The translations under genes were made by a program, and so were the position numbers. The notes below the pieces were generated by a model. That model worked only from the letters and a program-made list of their open reading frames with translations, was not told where the DNA came from and made no database searches. A DNA stretch of 64,000 nt, from contig DCPU01000013.1 in the NCBI GenBank assembly GCA_002323245.1, positions 55,772-119,771 on the forward strand, given 5' to 3'. Origin of the DNA: Mariprofundus sp. UBA1536 (GTDB lineage Bacteria; Pseudomonadota; Zetaproteobacteria; Mariprofundales; Mariprofundaceae). Positions 24,842 through 33,830 of the stretch are shown in pieces. Numbering within the stretch: the first letter of the stretch is position 1; every line of letters starts with the position of its first letter.

Positions 24842-25522
24842 TCATCCGTTGACGGCTATGTTTTCAGTTTGTTGCATCTGTAATGCCATGGCCTCTTTGC
24901 GTTGTTTCAAGCGTTTATTGACGATATTCACACCTGCCAGAATAAAGCCCAAAGCGATAAAAGCGCCCGGAGGAAGGATAAACATCAACACATCGGGGTA
25001 GTCGGCGCCAAATATTTCAAAACCAAATAATTTGCCCTGACCAAACAATTCACGCGCACCGCCAAGTAGCAACAAGGCAAAAGTAAATCCAAGCCCCATA
25101 CCCAGTGCATCCACTAGCGAATTACTGACAGAGTTTTTGCTGGCAAAGGCTTCAGCCCTGCCCAAAATGGCACAGTTCACCACAATCAGTGGGATAAACA
25201 GACCAAGCACCAAATACATATCGTGCATCCAGGCATTCATTAGCAAATCCACTACCGTCACCAAAGACGCGATGATGATAATATAAGCAGGAATACGCAC
25301 TTCTTTGGGGATATAACTACGCACAACTGAAACAATCAAATTGGAGAACACCAACACCATCAACGTGGCAAGCCCCATCCAGAAACCATTTTCAGCCGAG
25401 GTGGTCACGCCTAATAGCGGACACATGCCAAGCAATTGCGCAAAAATAGCATTGTTGTACCAAAAACCATTGGTAAAGACTTCTTGTTTCACGACTTCCG
25501 TGTCGGTGGAAAGTTGATTCAT
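24842..25522 (-). CDS. rnfE: ion-translocating oxidoreductase complex subunit RnfE
   Basis: 226 residues with six membrane segments. The core includes NNAIFAQLLGMCPLLGVTTSAENG near the N-terminus and LGLFIPLIVVNCAILGRAEAFA in the second half. These are the RnfE/NqrD half-helix motifs containing the conserved Cys residues that coordinate an Fe-S centre between RnfA and RnfE. It is last in rnfABCDGE, overlapping rnfG by four bases. The Rnf complex couples ferredoxin:NAD+ electron transfer to Na+ or H+ movement. Confidence 0.96.
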   Translation of the reverse strand: MNQLSTDTEVVKQEVFTNGFWYNNAIFAQLLGMCPLLGVTTSAENGFWMGLATLMVLVFSNLIVSVVRSYIPKEVRIPAYIIIIASLVTVVDLLMNAWMHDMYLVLGLFIPLIVVNCAILGRAEAFASKNSVSNSLVDALGMGLGFTFALLLLGGARELFGQGKLFGFEIFGADYPDVLMFILPPGAFIALGFILAGVNIVNKRLKQRKEAMALQMQQTENIAVNG

Positions 25523-26169
25523 GATTGCCCCCCATCTGACGCTTTTTTGTTTTCATCATTGCGTTGTTTTTCGCGATAGGTTTTACGCAATACATCCTGA
25601 CGCTCAGCGAACATAATCAAACCATTTCTTACGGCTTTGACCACACTGCGCGGTGTAATGGTTGCACCAGTAAATTGATCAAACACACCACCATCTTTTT
25701 TCACTGCCCATTTGGTATTGCTCAACGATGTCGCTTGAAAACTATCCAACCATGGTTGATTGAGGGTAATACCATCGCCCAAACCTGGTGTTTCCCTATG
25801 ATCAATCACACGAATTGCCACCACTTCACCGGAAGTGCGCACGCCCATCAAAATACGGATGGTGCCAGAATAACCATCAGGTGCAATTTGTTGCCATGCA
25901 TAGGCAATGATGTTGCCGCGTTTATCTTTGGCTGGATAAAATCTTACACTTTCCTGCCCATCCATGGATAATTCAAAGGCATCCAAATACGCATCATTGG
26001 CATGCTCAGGCAGCACTTGCACCAAGTTTTTATTCAAGGCATCGCGTTGTGCTTGAGCAATCGGCGCTTCAGTAAGCTGCGCCACCAAACCCAATACACC
26101 TGCCGAAATGATGCCGACTACAAACAAGACAAAAGCGATTTTCTGTTGTTCTTTATCGAAGAATTTCAT
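25519..26169 (-). CDS. rnfG: Rnf complex subunit RnfG (covalent FMN)
   Basis: 216 residues: one N-terminal membrane anchor (about 10-31) and a periplasmic FMN_bind domain. The flavinylation motif reads DQFTGATITPRSVV, with Thr170 the expected acceptor of phosphoester-linked FMN. ApbE, encoded at 33831-34829, is the attaching enzyme. RnfG passes electrons in the periplasmic part of the complex. Four-base overlaps with rnfE and rnfD indicate tight coupling. Confidence 0.96.
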   Translation of the reverse strand: MKFFDKEQQKIAFVLFVVGIISAGVLGLVAQLTEAPIAQAQRDALNKNLVQVLPEHANDAYLDAFELSMDGQESVRFYPAKDKRGNIIAYAWQQIAPDGYSGTIRILMGVRTSGEVVAIRVIDHRETPGLGDGITLNQPWLDSFQATSLSNTKWAVKKDGGVFDQFTGATITPRSVVKAVRNGLIMFAERQDVLRKTYREKQRNDENKKASDGGQS

Positions 26170-27230
26170 GCTTTGGCTCGCTTACGAAAATAACCATACA
26201 CACGTGGGCGAATATAATAGTCAATCAATGGCACCATGCAGTTCATCAGAATCACTGCAAACATCGCCCCTTCAGGGTAATTACCAAAGGTGCGAATCAC
26301 CCAAGTAAGCAAACCACAGCCAAAACCGAATGCGATTTTGCCAATGGCTGATGATGGCGAAGAAACAGGGTCGGTGGCCATAAAGAAAGCGCAAAGAATC
26401 AAACCACCTGCCAACACATGGAACATGGCTGGTGCATACACATCCGGATTGATCAGATTAAACACCCAGGCCAAGGCCGCAACTGTGGCGATGTAAGTAA
26501 TCGGGATATGCCAGGAAATCGTTTTTCTGGCCAACAAATACACGCCACCAAACAACAAGGCCAGCGCACTGCCCTCACCCAAACTGCCCGCTTCGCGGCC
26601 AATAAAGGCATAAAACGTCGAATAATGATAATCCGATAGCGCCTGAGAAACAGTCACGCCTTGTCCTAGCTCAGTTTTTAGATAACCCAGCGGCGAAGCC
26701 ATGGTTACAGCATCCCAAGTTTGTTTGACTGCATCAGGGCCAAAGAAAAAGAATTGTAAACTGGTGCCAAAATCATACATATCAAGGGTGGCCCCAGCGT
26801 GCATAGGAATCATCCATGAGGTCATTTGCAGTGGAAAAGAAATCAGCAATACCACCCGCGCCGACAAGGCTGGGTTAAACAGATTGTAGCCCAAACCGCC
26901 ATAAAGTTGTTTGCCCAAAACAATGGCAAATACTGACGCAAACAAGGCCATCCACCACGGCACGGCCGCAGGTAAAGTGAGCGCCAACAGCAAACCAGTT
27001 AAGGCAGCCGAGCCATCCCACAAGCGTTTGATGTCACGCTTCATCAGGTGCAAACAAACATACTCGGTAAGCATGCTTGCACCAATGCACATGGTTAATA
27101 ATAAAAAAGCCAACCAACCATACAAATACACGCTGACCATGGCTGCCGGAATCAAAGCGATAATCACGGTGAACATGGTCAACTGAATTGAATTACCACT
27201 GTGTTGATGCGGAGAACTTAATAAAATCAT
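26166..27230 (-). CDS. rnfD: Rnf complex subunit RnfD
   Basis: 354 residues with about nine to ten membrane segments. The conserved cores GSAALTGLLLALTLP, GKQLYGGLGYNLFNPAL and FMATDPVSSPSS are present, and the C-terminus is NCMVPLIDYYIRPRVYG as in RsxD/RnfD. The covalent FMN site, DGISQATPL in E. coli RsxD, reads DAVTMASPL here. The acceptor Thr would thus be Ser179. Ser could accept FMN in principle, but this is a deviation. Four-base overlaps with rnfC and rnfG. Confidence 0.95.
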   Translation of the reverse strand: MILLSSPHQHSGNSIQLTMFTVIIALIPAAMVSVYLYGWLAFLLLTMCIGASMLTEYVCLHLMKRDIKRLWDGSAALTGLLLALTLPAAVPWWMALFASVFAIVLGKQLYGGLGYNLFNPALSARVVLLISFPLQMTSWMIPMHAGATLDMYDFGTSLQFFFFGPDAVKQTWDAVTMASPLGYLKTELGQGVTVSQALSDYHYSTFYAFIGREAGSLGEGSALALLFGGVYLLARKTISWHIPITYIATVAALAWVFNLINPDVYAPAMFHVLAGGLILCAFFMATDPVSSPSSAIGKIAFGFGCGLLTWVIRTFGNYPEGAMFAVILMNCMVPLIDYYIRPRVYGYFRKRAKA

Positions 27231-28831
27231 GATTCAGCCTTGGGTGTTGGTGCTGGCTTTTCGCTTACGGTTTCAGTCAAAGCTTCGTCGGCAACATCAG
27301 TGGCAGCTGCTGCTTGTGCTGCTAATGCTGCGGCGCGCGCTTCTTTCTTTTCTTGGGCGATGCGGCGTTTTTCTTCTTTTTCTTCTTGTTCTTTGCGGAG
27401 GCGTAAATCGCGGCTTTCTGAGCGTTGACGGGATTCCTCAGCAAACACTTTTTCGCGGCGAATTTTTGCTACTTGCCCTTTGCCAAAGCGGAAATAATGC
27501 ACCAAGGGAATATGCGATGGGCATACATAACTACAAGCCCCGCACTCAATGCAGTCAAATAACTGATAATTTTCAGCGCGTTCAAACTGCTCTTCTTTGC
27601 AATGCATGGCTAACAAATTGGGCATCAAACCAGCAGGGCAAGCATCCGAGCAATCGCCACAACGAATACATGGCTCTTCTTCATGATGAGAAGCCATCAC
27701 CGTTGCCTTTTTCATGGCCAACAAACCATTGCTGGCTTTAACCACAGGAATGTCAGTCGGGCGCAAAATTTCGCCCATCATCGGACCGCCATGGATAATA
27801 TTCACATCATCACAGCTATCCAAACCACATTGCTCAAGCACAAAACATACCGGTGTGCCAAAGCGAACAAACATATTCTTCGGCGAAGGCAAGGCATCAC
27901 CACTGACTGTAACCAAACGCTCAGTCATAGCCTCACCCAAACAAACCGCATCATGAATGGCTTTGGCTGTACCCACATTGGTAGATAACACACCAATATG
28001 AATGGGCAAACGACCCGCGGGAACTTCTTTACCGGTGAGCGCCTGAATCAATTGCTTTTCGCCGCCTTGCGGATAAATCGTTGGCAAAACCTCAACTTTG
28101 ATGACCTGACTAAGCTTCATGTCTTCAACGGCATTTTGCATCACAAAAGCTGCATCCATGGTGTTATCTTCAATGGCCACAATCGCCGATTGGGCCCCAA
28201 CCATATGCATAACAATATCCAACCCCGTAATGATTTGATGCGATTTTTCAAGCATCAGCTGATGGTCATTGGTTAGCCAAGGTTCGCATTCGATACCATT
28301 CAATATGACGGTTTCAATCGAGTGTAGTTTATCTTTGAGTAATTTAATAAAGGTTGGGAAAACGGCGCCGCCCAAACCAGCGATACCCGCAATGCGCACC
28401 CGCTCACGCAATTCCACAGGACTTAAACTGCGGTAATTGGGCAAAGGGATCAGTGATTCATCCACTTCATCCAAACCATCAGGCTCAACAAAAATCGTAG
28501 GTAAACCCATGCCCGATGGATGCGGGATAATATGATTTTCAATTTTGGTGACGATACCAGATGTGGAGGCATGAATGGGCACCGACACATAACCCTGCGA
28601 TTTACCAATTTTTTGGCCACGCAACACCCTATCACCCACTTTCACCAAAGGCTCGCAAGCCTGACCAATATGCTGTTTCACAGGATACATCAATACTCTG
28701 GGCATTGGGCATTGTTCTGATGCTTTTGTAGCTGTGCGCTTAAATTCAGACAAATGCACGCCACCACGGAAAGCATGGGATTGCGGCGTAAGATGCAGCG
28801 CATGTTTGATGGTATGTAACAAATTAAACAT
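27227..28831 (-). CDS. rnfC: Rnf complex subunit RnfC
   Basis: 534 residues from the ATG at 28831 (MFNLLHTIKHALHL); the frame extends 11 codons further upstream, but this start gives the typical GGVHLSEFK beginning and sits just inside the rnfB end. The N-terminal part binds NADH/FMN (GIAGLGGAVFPTFIKL Gly-rich loop). Two 4Fe-4S motifs follow: CIRCGDCSDACP and CIECGACSYVCP. The tail is a Lys/Glu/Ala-rich helix (about 470-534), variable in the family. RnfC is the cytoplasmic NADH-oxidising/reducing subunit. Confidence 0.96.
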   Translation of the reverse strand: MFNLLHTIKHALHLTPQSHAFRGGVHLSEFKRTATKASEQCPMPRVLMYPVKQHIGQACEPLVKVGDRVLRGQKIGKSQGYVSVPIHASTSGIVTKIENHIIPHPSGMGLPTIFVEPDGLDEVDESLIPLPNYRSLSPVELRERVRIAGIAGLGGAVFPTFIKLLKDKLHSIETVILNGIECEPWLTNDHQLMLEKSHQIITGLDIVMHMVGAQSAIVAIEDNTMDAAFVMQNAVEDMKLSQVIKVEVLPTIYPQGGEKQLIQALTGKEVPAGRLPIHIGVLSTNVGTAKAIHDAVCLGEAMTERLVTVSGDALPSPKNMFVRFGTPVCFVLEQCGLDSCDDVNIIHGGPMMGEILRPTDIPVVKASNGLLAMKKATVMASHHEEEPCIRCGDCSDACPAGLMPNLLAMHCKEEQFERAENYQLFDCIECGACSYVCPSHIPLVHYFRFGKGQVAKIRREKVFAEESRQRSESRDLRLRKEQEEKEEKRRIAQEKKEARAAALAAQAAAATDVADEALTETVSEKPAPTPKAES

Positions 28832-29408
28832 CGATACCCTCATGTTGATGTTTGCGTTCAACACCTACTTTCGCCCGCTCAGTGCCTGGCACTGGCCAAG
28901 CCCATTTTTCTAATGTTTCAGGCACTTCCAACATATCAATGCAGTCCACAGGGCATGGCTCCAAACAAAGGGTGCAACCCGTGCAGTGATCGGTAATGAT
29001 GGTGTGATATTGTTTGGGTGCACCAATAATACAATCCACAGGACACGCTTTGATACAAAGGGTGCAACCAATACATTCGTCTTCACGGATAAATGCGACC
29101 ACGGGGGCTGTTTCTTCAGCCTCAATCGCCTTGGGCTCCACGCCCATCATATCAGCGATTTGCAACATAGTACGCTCACCACCTGGCACACAGTGATTCA
29201 CATCCACTTCCAAAGCTGCCACCGCATTGGCATACGGACGGCAACCCGGATAACCGCATTGACCACATTGGGTTTGCGGCAGCAAAGCATCAATTTTATC
29301 AGCTAGCGGATCGCCCTCAACATGGAAATAGCGTGAGGCAAACGCCAGCCCAATACCAACAAGCAACGCAAAACCAGAAAAAACACTAAGTGAGAGAAGA
29401 ATATGCAC
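28824..29408 (-). CDS. rnfB: Rnf complex ferredoxin-like subunit RnfB
   Basis: 194 residues. An N-terminal membrane helix precedes a 4Fe-4S domain with CGQCGYPGC, followed by a distal Cys near NHC. Two ferredoxin clusters come next: CIGCTLCIKACP and CTGCTLCLEPCP. It is the entry point for ferredoxin electrons. It lies 3 bases downstream of rnfA and overlaps rnfC by 8 bases. Confidence 0.96.
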   Translation of the reverse strand: MHILLSLSVFSGFALLVGIGLAFASRYFHVEGDPLADKIDALLPQTQCGQCGYPGCRPYANAVAALEVDVNHCVPGGERTMLQIADMMGVEPKAIEAEETAPVVAFIREDECIGCTLCIKACPVDCIIGAPKQYHTIITDHCTGCTLCLEPCPVDCIDMLEVPETLEKWAWPVPGTERAKVGVERKHQHEGIDV

Positions 29409-29411
29409 GGC

Positions 29412-29993
29412 TCAAACTTTAACCAAGCCGGCAAAACCCATAAATGCCAAGGCCATCATGCCCGCCGTAATCAAGGTGATTGGCGATCCTTTAAACACTT
29501 CTGGAATCGGTGCACCCTCAATGCGCTCACGAAGACCAGAAAACAACACCAAAACGATGGCAAAACCCACAGCTGCACCAAAGCCATAAAGCACGGAGGC
29601 AAAAAAGCTATAATCTTGCTGTACATTCAAAATGGCCACACCCAATACCGCGCAGTTGGTGGTTATCAAAGGCAAGAAAATACCCAATCCTTGATACAAA
29701 ACAGGGCTGGTTTTGTGCATCACCATTTCTACAAATTGCACCAAACCAGCGATGATGAGGATAAAGAATACGGTTTGCATATACACCATATCCAAGGGCA
29801 CCAAAATCAATTGTTGAATCAACCATGAGGCAGTGGAGGCAAGCGTCATCACAAACATCACGGCAAAGGACATGCCAATGGCTGTTTCCACTTTACCAGA
29901 AACACCGAGAAATGGGCATATACCTAAAAATTTGGTCAACACATAATTGTTGACCAACACAGCAGATAACAAAATAAGGGCGAATTCAGTCAT
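29412..29993 (-). CDS. rnfA: Rnf complex subunit RnfA
   Basis: 193 residues with six membrane segments; N-terminal LLSAVLVNNYVLTKFLGICPFLGVS and mid-protein LPLITTNCAVLGVAILN are the RnfA/NqrE signatures with conserved Cys ligands. It is the first gene of rnfABCDGE. The promoter must lie in the 51 bases before the frameshifted DUF481 gene end or further upstream; no clear -35/-10 pair was identified. Confidence 0.96.
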   Translation of the reverse strand: MTEFALILLSAVLVNNYVLTKFLGICPFLGVSGKVETAIGMSFAVMFVMTLASTASWLIQQLILVPLDMVYMQTVFFILIIAGLVQFVEMVMHKTSPVLYQGLGIFLPLITTNCAVLGVAILNVQQDYSFFASVLYGFGAAVGFAIVLVLFSGLRERIEGAPIPEVFKGSPITLITAGMMALAFMGFAGLVKV

Positions 29994-30044
29994 GGGCTGG
30001 AGTATAACCTCAGTTGAGATTGTTCCAACTTATAAACCAAAGGG

Positions 30045-30766
30045 TTAAAACTCATAACCAAAGAAGAAATTGGTATGAACGTCCGTACGCACTTTTCCTG
30101 GTTCGGGCTGAGTTACTGTGCGCCCTTCATATGCAAAGCTCACGCTAAGTGCTTCGTTAAGCTTATGTTCCCATCTAAAATTCTTTTGAATGTAATCATC
30201 ATCGTTACCATTTTCTAAGGTAACTTTTGCCTCAAGCAAATCACGCTCGGTCAACAGGTAAGCTCCGGCGATAGCCAAATGCAGGCCAGGGTCTATATCG
30301 ATATTGATCTTGGTTGTTTTTTTGTCCTGCGCTCGCCATAACCAATTTCAACATCCAAAGAATAATCGGGGATTTCAGCAAATGCATGATAACCTACCCC
30401 ACCAATCTGTCCTATTTCGCGATAAATACCACCAAAAAAGTCATCCCTATAGGTTTGCAACAAAAAGACATAATACTTGTTTTCAAAATTGTATAATCCT
30501 TTGAGTGATCCTTCGTAATAATCTTCGGTAATCACGCCATCTTCTGTACCTTGATTGCCTTTAAAAGCAAATTGTGCTTGCCATTGGGCATATGTGTAAC
30601 CAAGCTCAACAGCACCATCGTAGCTGGTATTGTTGGTGTTACCTGCTTTTCTATCACCACCAACTTCAAGTTTACCTGTAAATTCATGTTCAGTTTCAGT
30701 GAGCTCCGTTTCTGCGAAGGCCAAAGCACTCCACATCATCAAAAAAACAAAAGCTAATAAACGCAT
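30045..30766 (-). pseudogene. DUF481 outer-membrane protein gene, frameshifted at an A7 run
   Basis: From ATG 30766 (AGGTGG upstream) the product starts with a signal peptide (MRLLAFVFLMMWSALAFA) and a DUF481 beta-barrel (GKLEVGGDRKAGNTNNTSYDG). It reaches GYGERRTKKQPRSISI and a stop near 30293. The rest of the barrel (DPGLHLAIAGAYLLTER through FFFGYEF) continues in the -1 frame to 30045. The switch is at a run of seven A on the coding strand (30317-30323). One extra A, or a -1 slip on A AAA AAA, restores a protein of about 240 residues, the family length. It may be a mutation, a sequencing error or slippage. DUF481 (YdiY-like) barrels have unknown function. Confidence 0.8.
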
Positions 30767-30863
30767 GGATATAACCACCTTAATCATAGTGCTGGGCAAT
30801 CTAAACAAACAGACCTTGGATGCAAATATTTGTCATACGCATGGAAATACCCATCATGGGCCC

Positions 30864-32855
30864 ATGAAATTTGAACTGGCTGGCGACTTCACACCCCAAG
30901 GCGATCAACCCACAGCTATTGCTGAGTTGGTGGAAGGTCTCAAACAAAACCTTGAGCACCAAGTGTTGTTGGGTGTAACTGGATCAGGAAAAACCTATTC
31001 CATTGCATGTGTGATTGAACAATCGCAAAAACCCACCTTGATTCTTGCCCCCAACAAAACTTTGGCCGCGCAATTGTATGGTGAATTTAAACAGTTTTTT
31101 CCGAATAATGCCGTAGAATATTTCGTATCGTATTATGATTATTACCAACCCGAAGCTTATGTGCCCTCTTCAGACACTTTCATCGAGAAAGATTCCGCTA
31201 TCAATGAACATATTGACCGCATGCGTCATTCGGCAACGCGCGCCCTGCTTGAACGCGAAGATGTGATTATTATTGCCTCGGTATCATGTATTTATGGTTT
31301 GGGCAGCCCTGAAGCTTATGCCAATATGTTGCAATACTTCGAAGTCGGCAGACCACAAGACCAGCGTAACGCCGTGAATAAGCTAGTGGAGCTGCAGTAC
31401 ACCCGTAACGAGATGGATTTTCATCGCGGCACCTTCCGCGTACGCGGTGATGTCTTAGAAATTTACCCAGCCGATGCCGATGACGAAGCCATTCGCGTTG
31501 AGTTTTTTGGTGATGACATTGATGCCATTTCACGCTTCAATCCTTTAACGGGTCAACGTATCGAATCCCTGCACAAATACACAGTCTTTCCCAAATCGCA
31601 TTTTGTGACCCCGCGCAGTACGCTGATTAACGCCATGGCAACGATTAAAGTTGAGCTATCCGAACGCTTAGCTCAACTTTATGATGAAAACAAACTGGTC
31701 GAAGCCCAGCGCCTGGAGCAGCGCACCATGTTTGACTTGGAAATGATTCAAGAAATCGGCCATTGCACTGGCATGGAAAACTATTCGAGGCATTTATCAG
31801 GCAGAGCCCCTGGTGAGCCGCCACCAACACTATTGGATTATTTGCCTAACAATGCCGTGGTCATTCTCGATGAATCGCATGTCACAGTGCCGCAAATTGG
31901 TGCCATGTTTAAGGGTGACCGCGCCCGCAAACAAACCCTTGTTGATTTTGGCTTCCGCTTACCATCAGCATTGGATAATCGACCCTTGCAGTTCCCTGAA
32001 TTTGAGGCTTCAGCACGACAAATTATTCATGTTTCAGCTACGCCAGGAACATATGAATTGGAAAAAACTGGCGGCTTATTCACCGAACAAATCATTCGAC
32101 CCACAGGCTTGATAGATCCTGAAATTGAAATACGCCCCGCCGTCAACCAAGTGGACGACTTCATCGGTGCTGCCAAAACTGTCATCGCCAAAGGTAATCG
32201 TGTATTGGCGACATGTTTAACCAAACGTATGGCTGAAGATTTGTCGGAATATCTCACTGACGCAGGCCTTAAAGCCCGTTACCTACATTCGGATATTGAT
32301 ACCATTGAACGTATGGAAATCCTGCGCGACTTACGTTTGGGCACGTTTGATATTTTGATTGGCATCAACCTTCTACGCGAAGGTTTGGATTTACCTGAAG
32401 TGAGCTTGGTCTCCATTTTTGATGCCGATAAGGAAGGCTTCTTACGCTCTGTGCGCTCTTTGATTCAAACCATTGGTCGCGCTGCACGTAACGTGGAAGG
32501 CAAAGTGATTTTATATGCTGATAAAATCACCGATTCCATGCGCCAAGCCATCGATGAAACGGATCGACGCCGGGCCAAGCAAGTGTTGTACAACCAAACC
32601 CATGGCATCACCCCGACCAGTATCAAAAAGGATATTCAGGATATTCTTGGCTCGGTGTACAACCTTGATTATGGCACAATTCCGGAAGTGGCCGAGCCGG
32701 CTATTTTAACAGGTTATGAACGTGATTTACGTGTGGCTGATTTGGAACGAAGAATGATGGAAGCTGCCGCCGATTTAAGATTTGAAGATGCTGCGAAATA
32801 CCGTGATGACATTGCTCAGCTCAAAACTGCCCCACTGAACAAACAAACGACTTAA
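30864..32855 (+). CDS. uvrB: excinuclease ABC subunit B
   Basis: 663 residues from ATG 30864, giving MKFELAGDFTPQGDQPTAI, the usual UvrB start; the open frame extends 78 codons upstream over the divergent DUF481 start and is rejected. Walker A is GVTGSGKTYS. The damage-clamping beta-hairpin is in YYDYYQPEAYVP and the DE-box is DESHVTVPQ. Helicase motifs V/VI include GINLLREGLDLPEV and QTIGRAARN. The C-terminal UVR domain (about 625-660) binds UvrC. It loads onto damaged DNA in nucleotide excision repair. The end overlaps a convergent cNMP-binding gene by four bases. Confidence 0.97.
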   Translation: MKFELAGDFTPQGDQPTAIAELVEGLKQNLEHQVLLGVTGSGKTYSIACVIEQSQKPTLILAPNKTLAAQLYGEFKQFFPNNAVEYFVSYYDYYQPEAYVPSSDTFIEKDSAINEHIDRMRHSATRALLEREDVIIIASVSCIYGLGSPEAYANMLQYFEVGRPQDQRNAVNKLVELQYTRNEMDFHRGTFRVRGDVLEIYPADADDEAIRVEFFGDDIDAISRFNPLTGQRIESLHKYTVFPKSHFVTPRSTLINAMATIKVELSERLAQLYDENKLVEAQRLEQRTMFDLEMIQEIGHCTGMENYSRHLSGRAPGEPPPTLLDYLPNNAVVILDESHVTVPQIGAMFKGDRARKQTLVDFGFRLPSALDNRPLQFPEFEASARQIIHVSATPGTYELEKTGGLFTEQIIRPTGLIDPEIEIRPAVNQVDDFIGAAKTVIAKGNRVLATCLTKRMAEDLSEYLTDAGLKARYLHSDIDTIERMEILRDLRLGTFDILIGINLLREGLDLPEVSLVSIFDADKEGFLRSVRSLIQTIGRAARNVEGKVILYADKITDSMRQAIDETDRRRAKQVLYNQTHGITPTSIKKDIQDILGSVYNLDYGTIPEVAEPAILTGYERDLRVADLERRMMEAAADLRFEDAAKYRDDIAQLKTAPLNKQTT

Positions 32856-33781
32856 AATTCGTGCGAGTCTTTAAAGGCCTGTAACAAAGGCAATTGGTTG
32901 ATGGTTAAATCCCTAGCCTGCTTATCTTCAATGACGCTGATTAGAGCTGTGCGGGTATCATGCAATTTGCGATACACTTGCCCATACAGTGCATAGGCAA
33001 AATCAGAATGCCTATCGCTCCAAGCCATGATTGCACTACTTTTAATAGCAATGACACGGGTCGCCTTACAAGCTGTAACCGTGGCAATATGTGGATGACC
33101 TGTGACTACTGAGATTTCTCCCACTTCATCACCAGACACCAAACGCGCCACTTCAATGGGCGCTCTATCGTCATCACCAACTTTAATCTCAACACGCAAC
33201 TCGCCAGCTAAGATAATGAACACATACAAAGGTTCGTAATCACCTTGCTTGATTACCACCTCATCTTTTTCAATGCTCACCATTTTGCAATTAAAGAGCA
33301 CCACTTCGCGCACAGCCATGGGTAAACTAGAAAAAGCAGGATTAACGGCCAATGCACTGGCAGCAGAGCGACGCTCGGCAGTTTGTGTGATAGCACGCAG
33401 AAACTTCTCATTGGAGGCTAAAATTTCATAGATAATATCGGCAGGCACCAAATACAATTCGGTATCATCCATGGCCCGCACTTCCGCACCTGCGACCGAA
33501 TGATACAGCACAGATGCTTCACCAAAAATATCACCTTGATTGATAGCCGCTACTTCATAAATCAAACCAGCATGGTACTTATTCACCCGCAACTGACCTG
33601 ATTTTACAAAATAAAGATAATCACCTTCTTGCCCTTCAACGATAACTGGATCATTGGCTTTGACAGACAACAGCTCAACATTTTCACGCATGCGTTGCAG
33701 CTCATCAGGGTACAATACCCTTAAATCCGCGAATTTTTTCCCTTGGAAATCGTCGATACTGATATTATTAGCCCTAGTCAT
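32852..33781 (-). CDS. double cyclic-nucleotide-binding-domain protein
   Basis: 309 residues with two cNMP-binding (CAP-like) folds, about 25-140 and 160-275. Conserved beta-roll elements are VEGQEGDYLYFVKSGQLRV and GDIFGEASVLY in the first, and IKQGDYEPLYVFIILAGELRV and GDEVGEISVVTG in the second. No helix-turn-helix, kinase or membrane part is visible, so this is not a Crp-type regulator. The phosphate-cassette Arg is not obvious in either domain (GEASVLYHS, GEISVVTGHP), so ligand binding is uncertain. It lies 49 bases after apbE in the dnaE-accA-apbE group. Function unknown. Confidence 0.7.
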   Translation of the reverse strand: MTRANNISIDDFQGKKFADLRVLYPDELQRMRENVELLSVKANDPVIVEGQEGDYLYFVKSGQLRVNKYHAGLIYEVAAINQGDIFGEASVLYHSVAGAEVRAMDDTELYLVPADIIYEILASNEKFLRAITQTAERRSAASALAVNPAFSSLPMAVREVVLFNCKMVSIEKDEVVIKQGDYEPLYVFIILAGELRVEIKVGDDDRAPIEVARLVSGDEVGEISVVTGHPHIATVTACKATRVIAIKSSAIMAWSDRHSDFAYALYGQVYRKLHDTRTALISVIEDKQARDLTINQLPLLQAFKDSHEF

Positions 33782-33830
33782 CTTGCAACCACTTTAGTGA
33801 AAACATGTTTTGCTGCAAGTTTATTCATAT

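Noticed and set aside
30630..30863. Upstream extension of the uvrB frame by 78 codons
   Set aside because: It covers the start of the divergent DUF481 gene and is not UvrB-like; MKFELAGDFTPQGDQP at 30864 is the known N-terminus.
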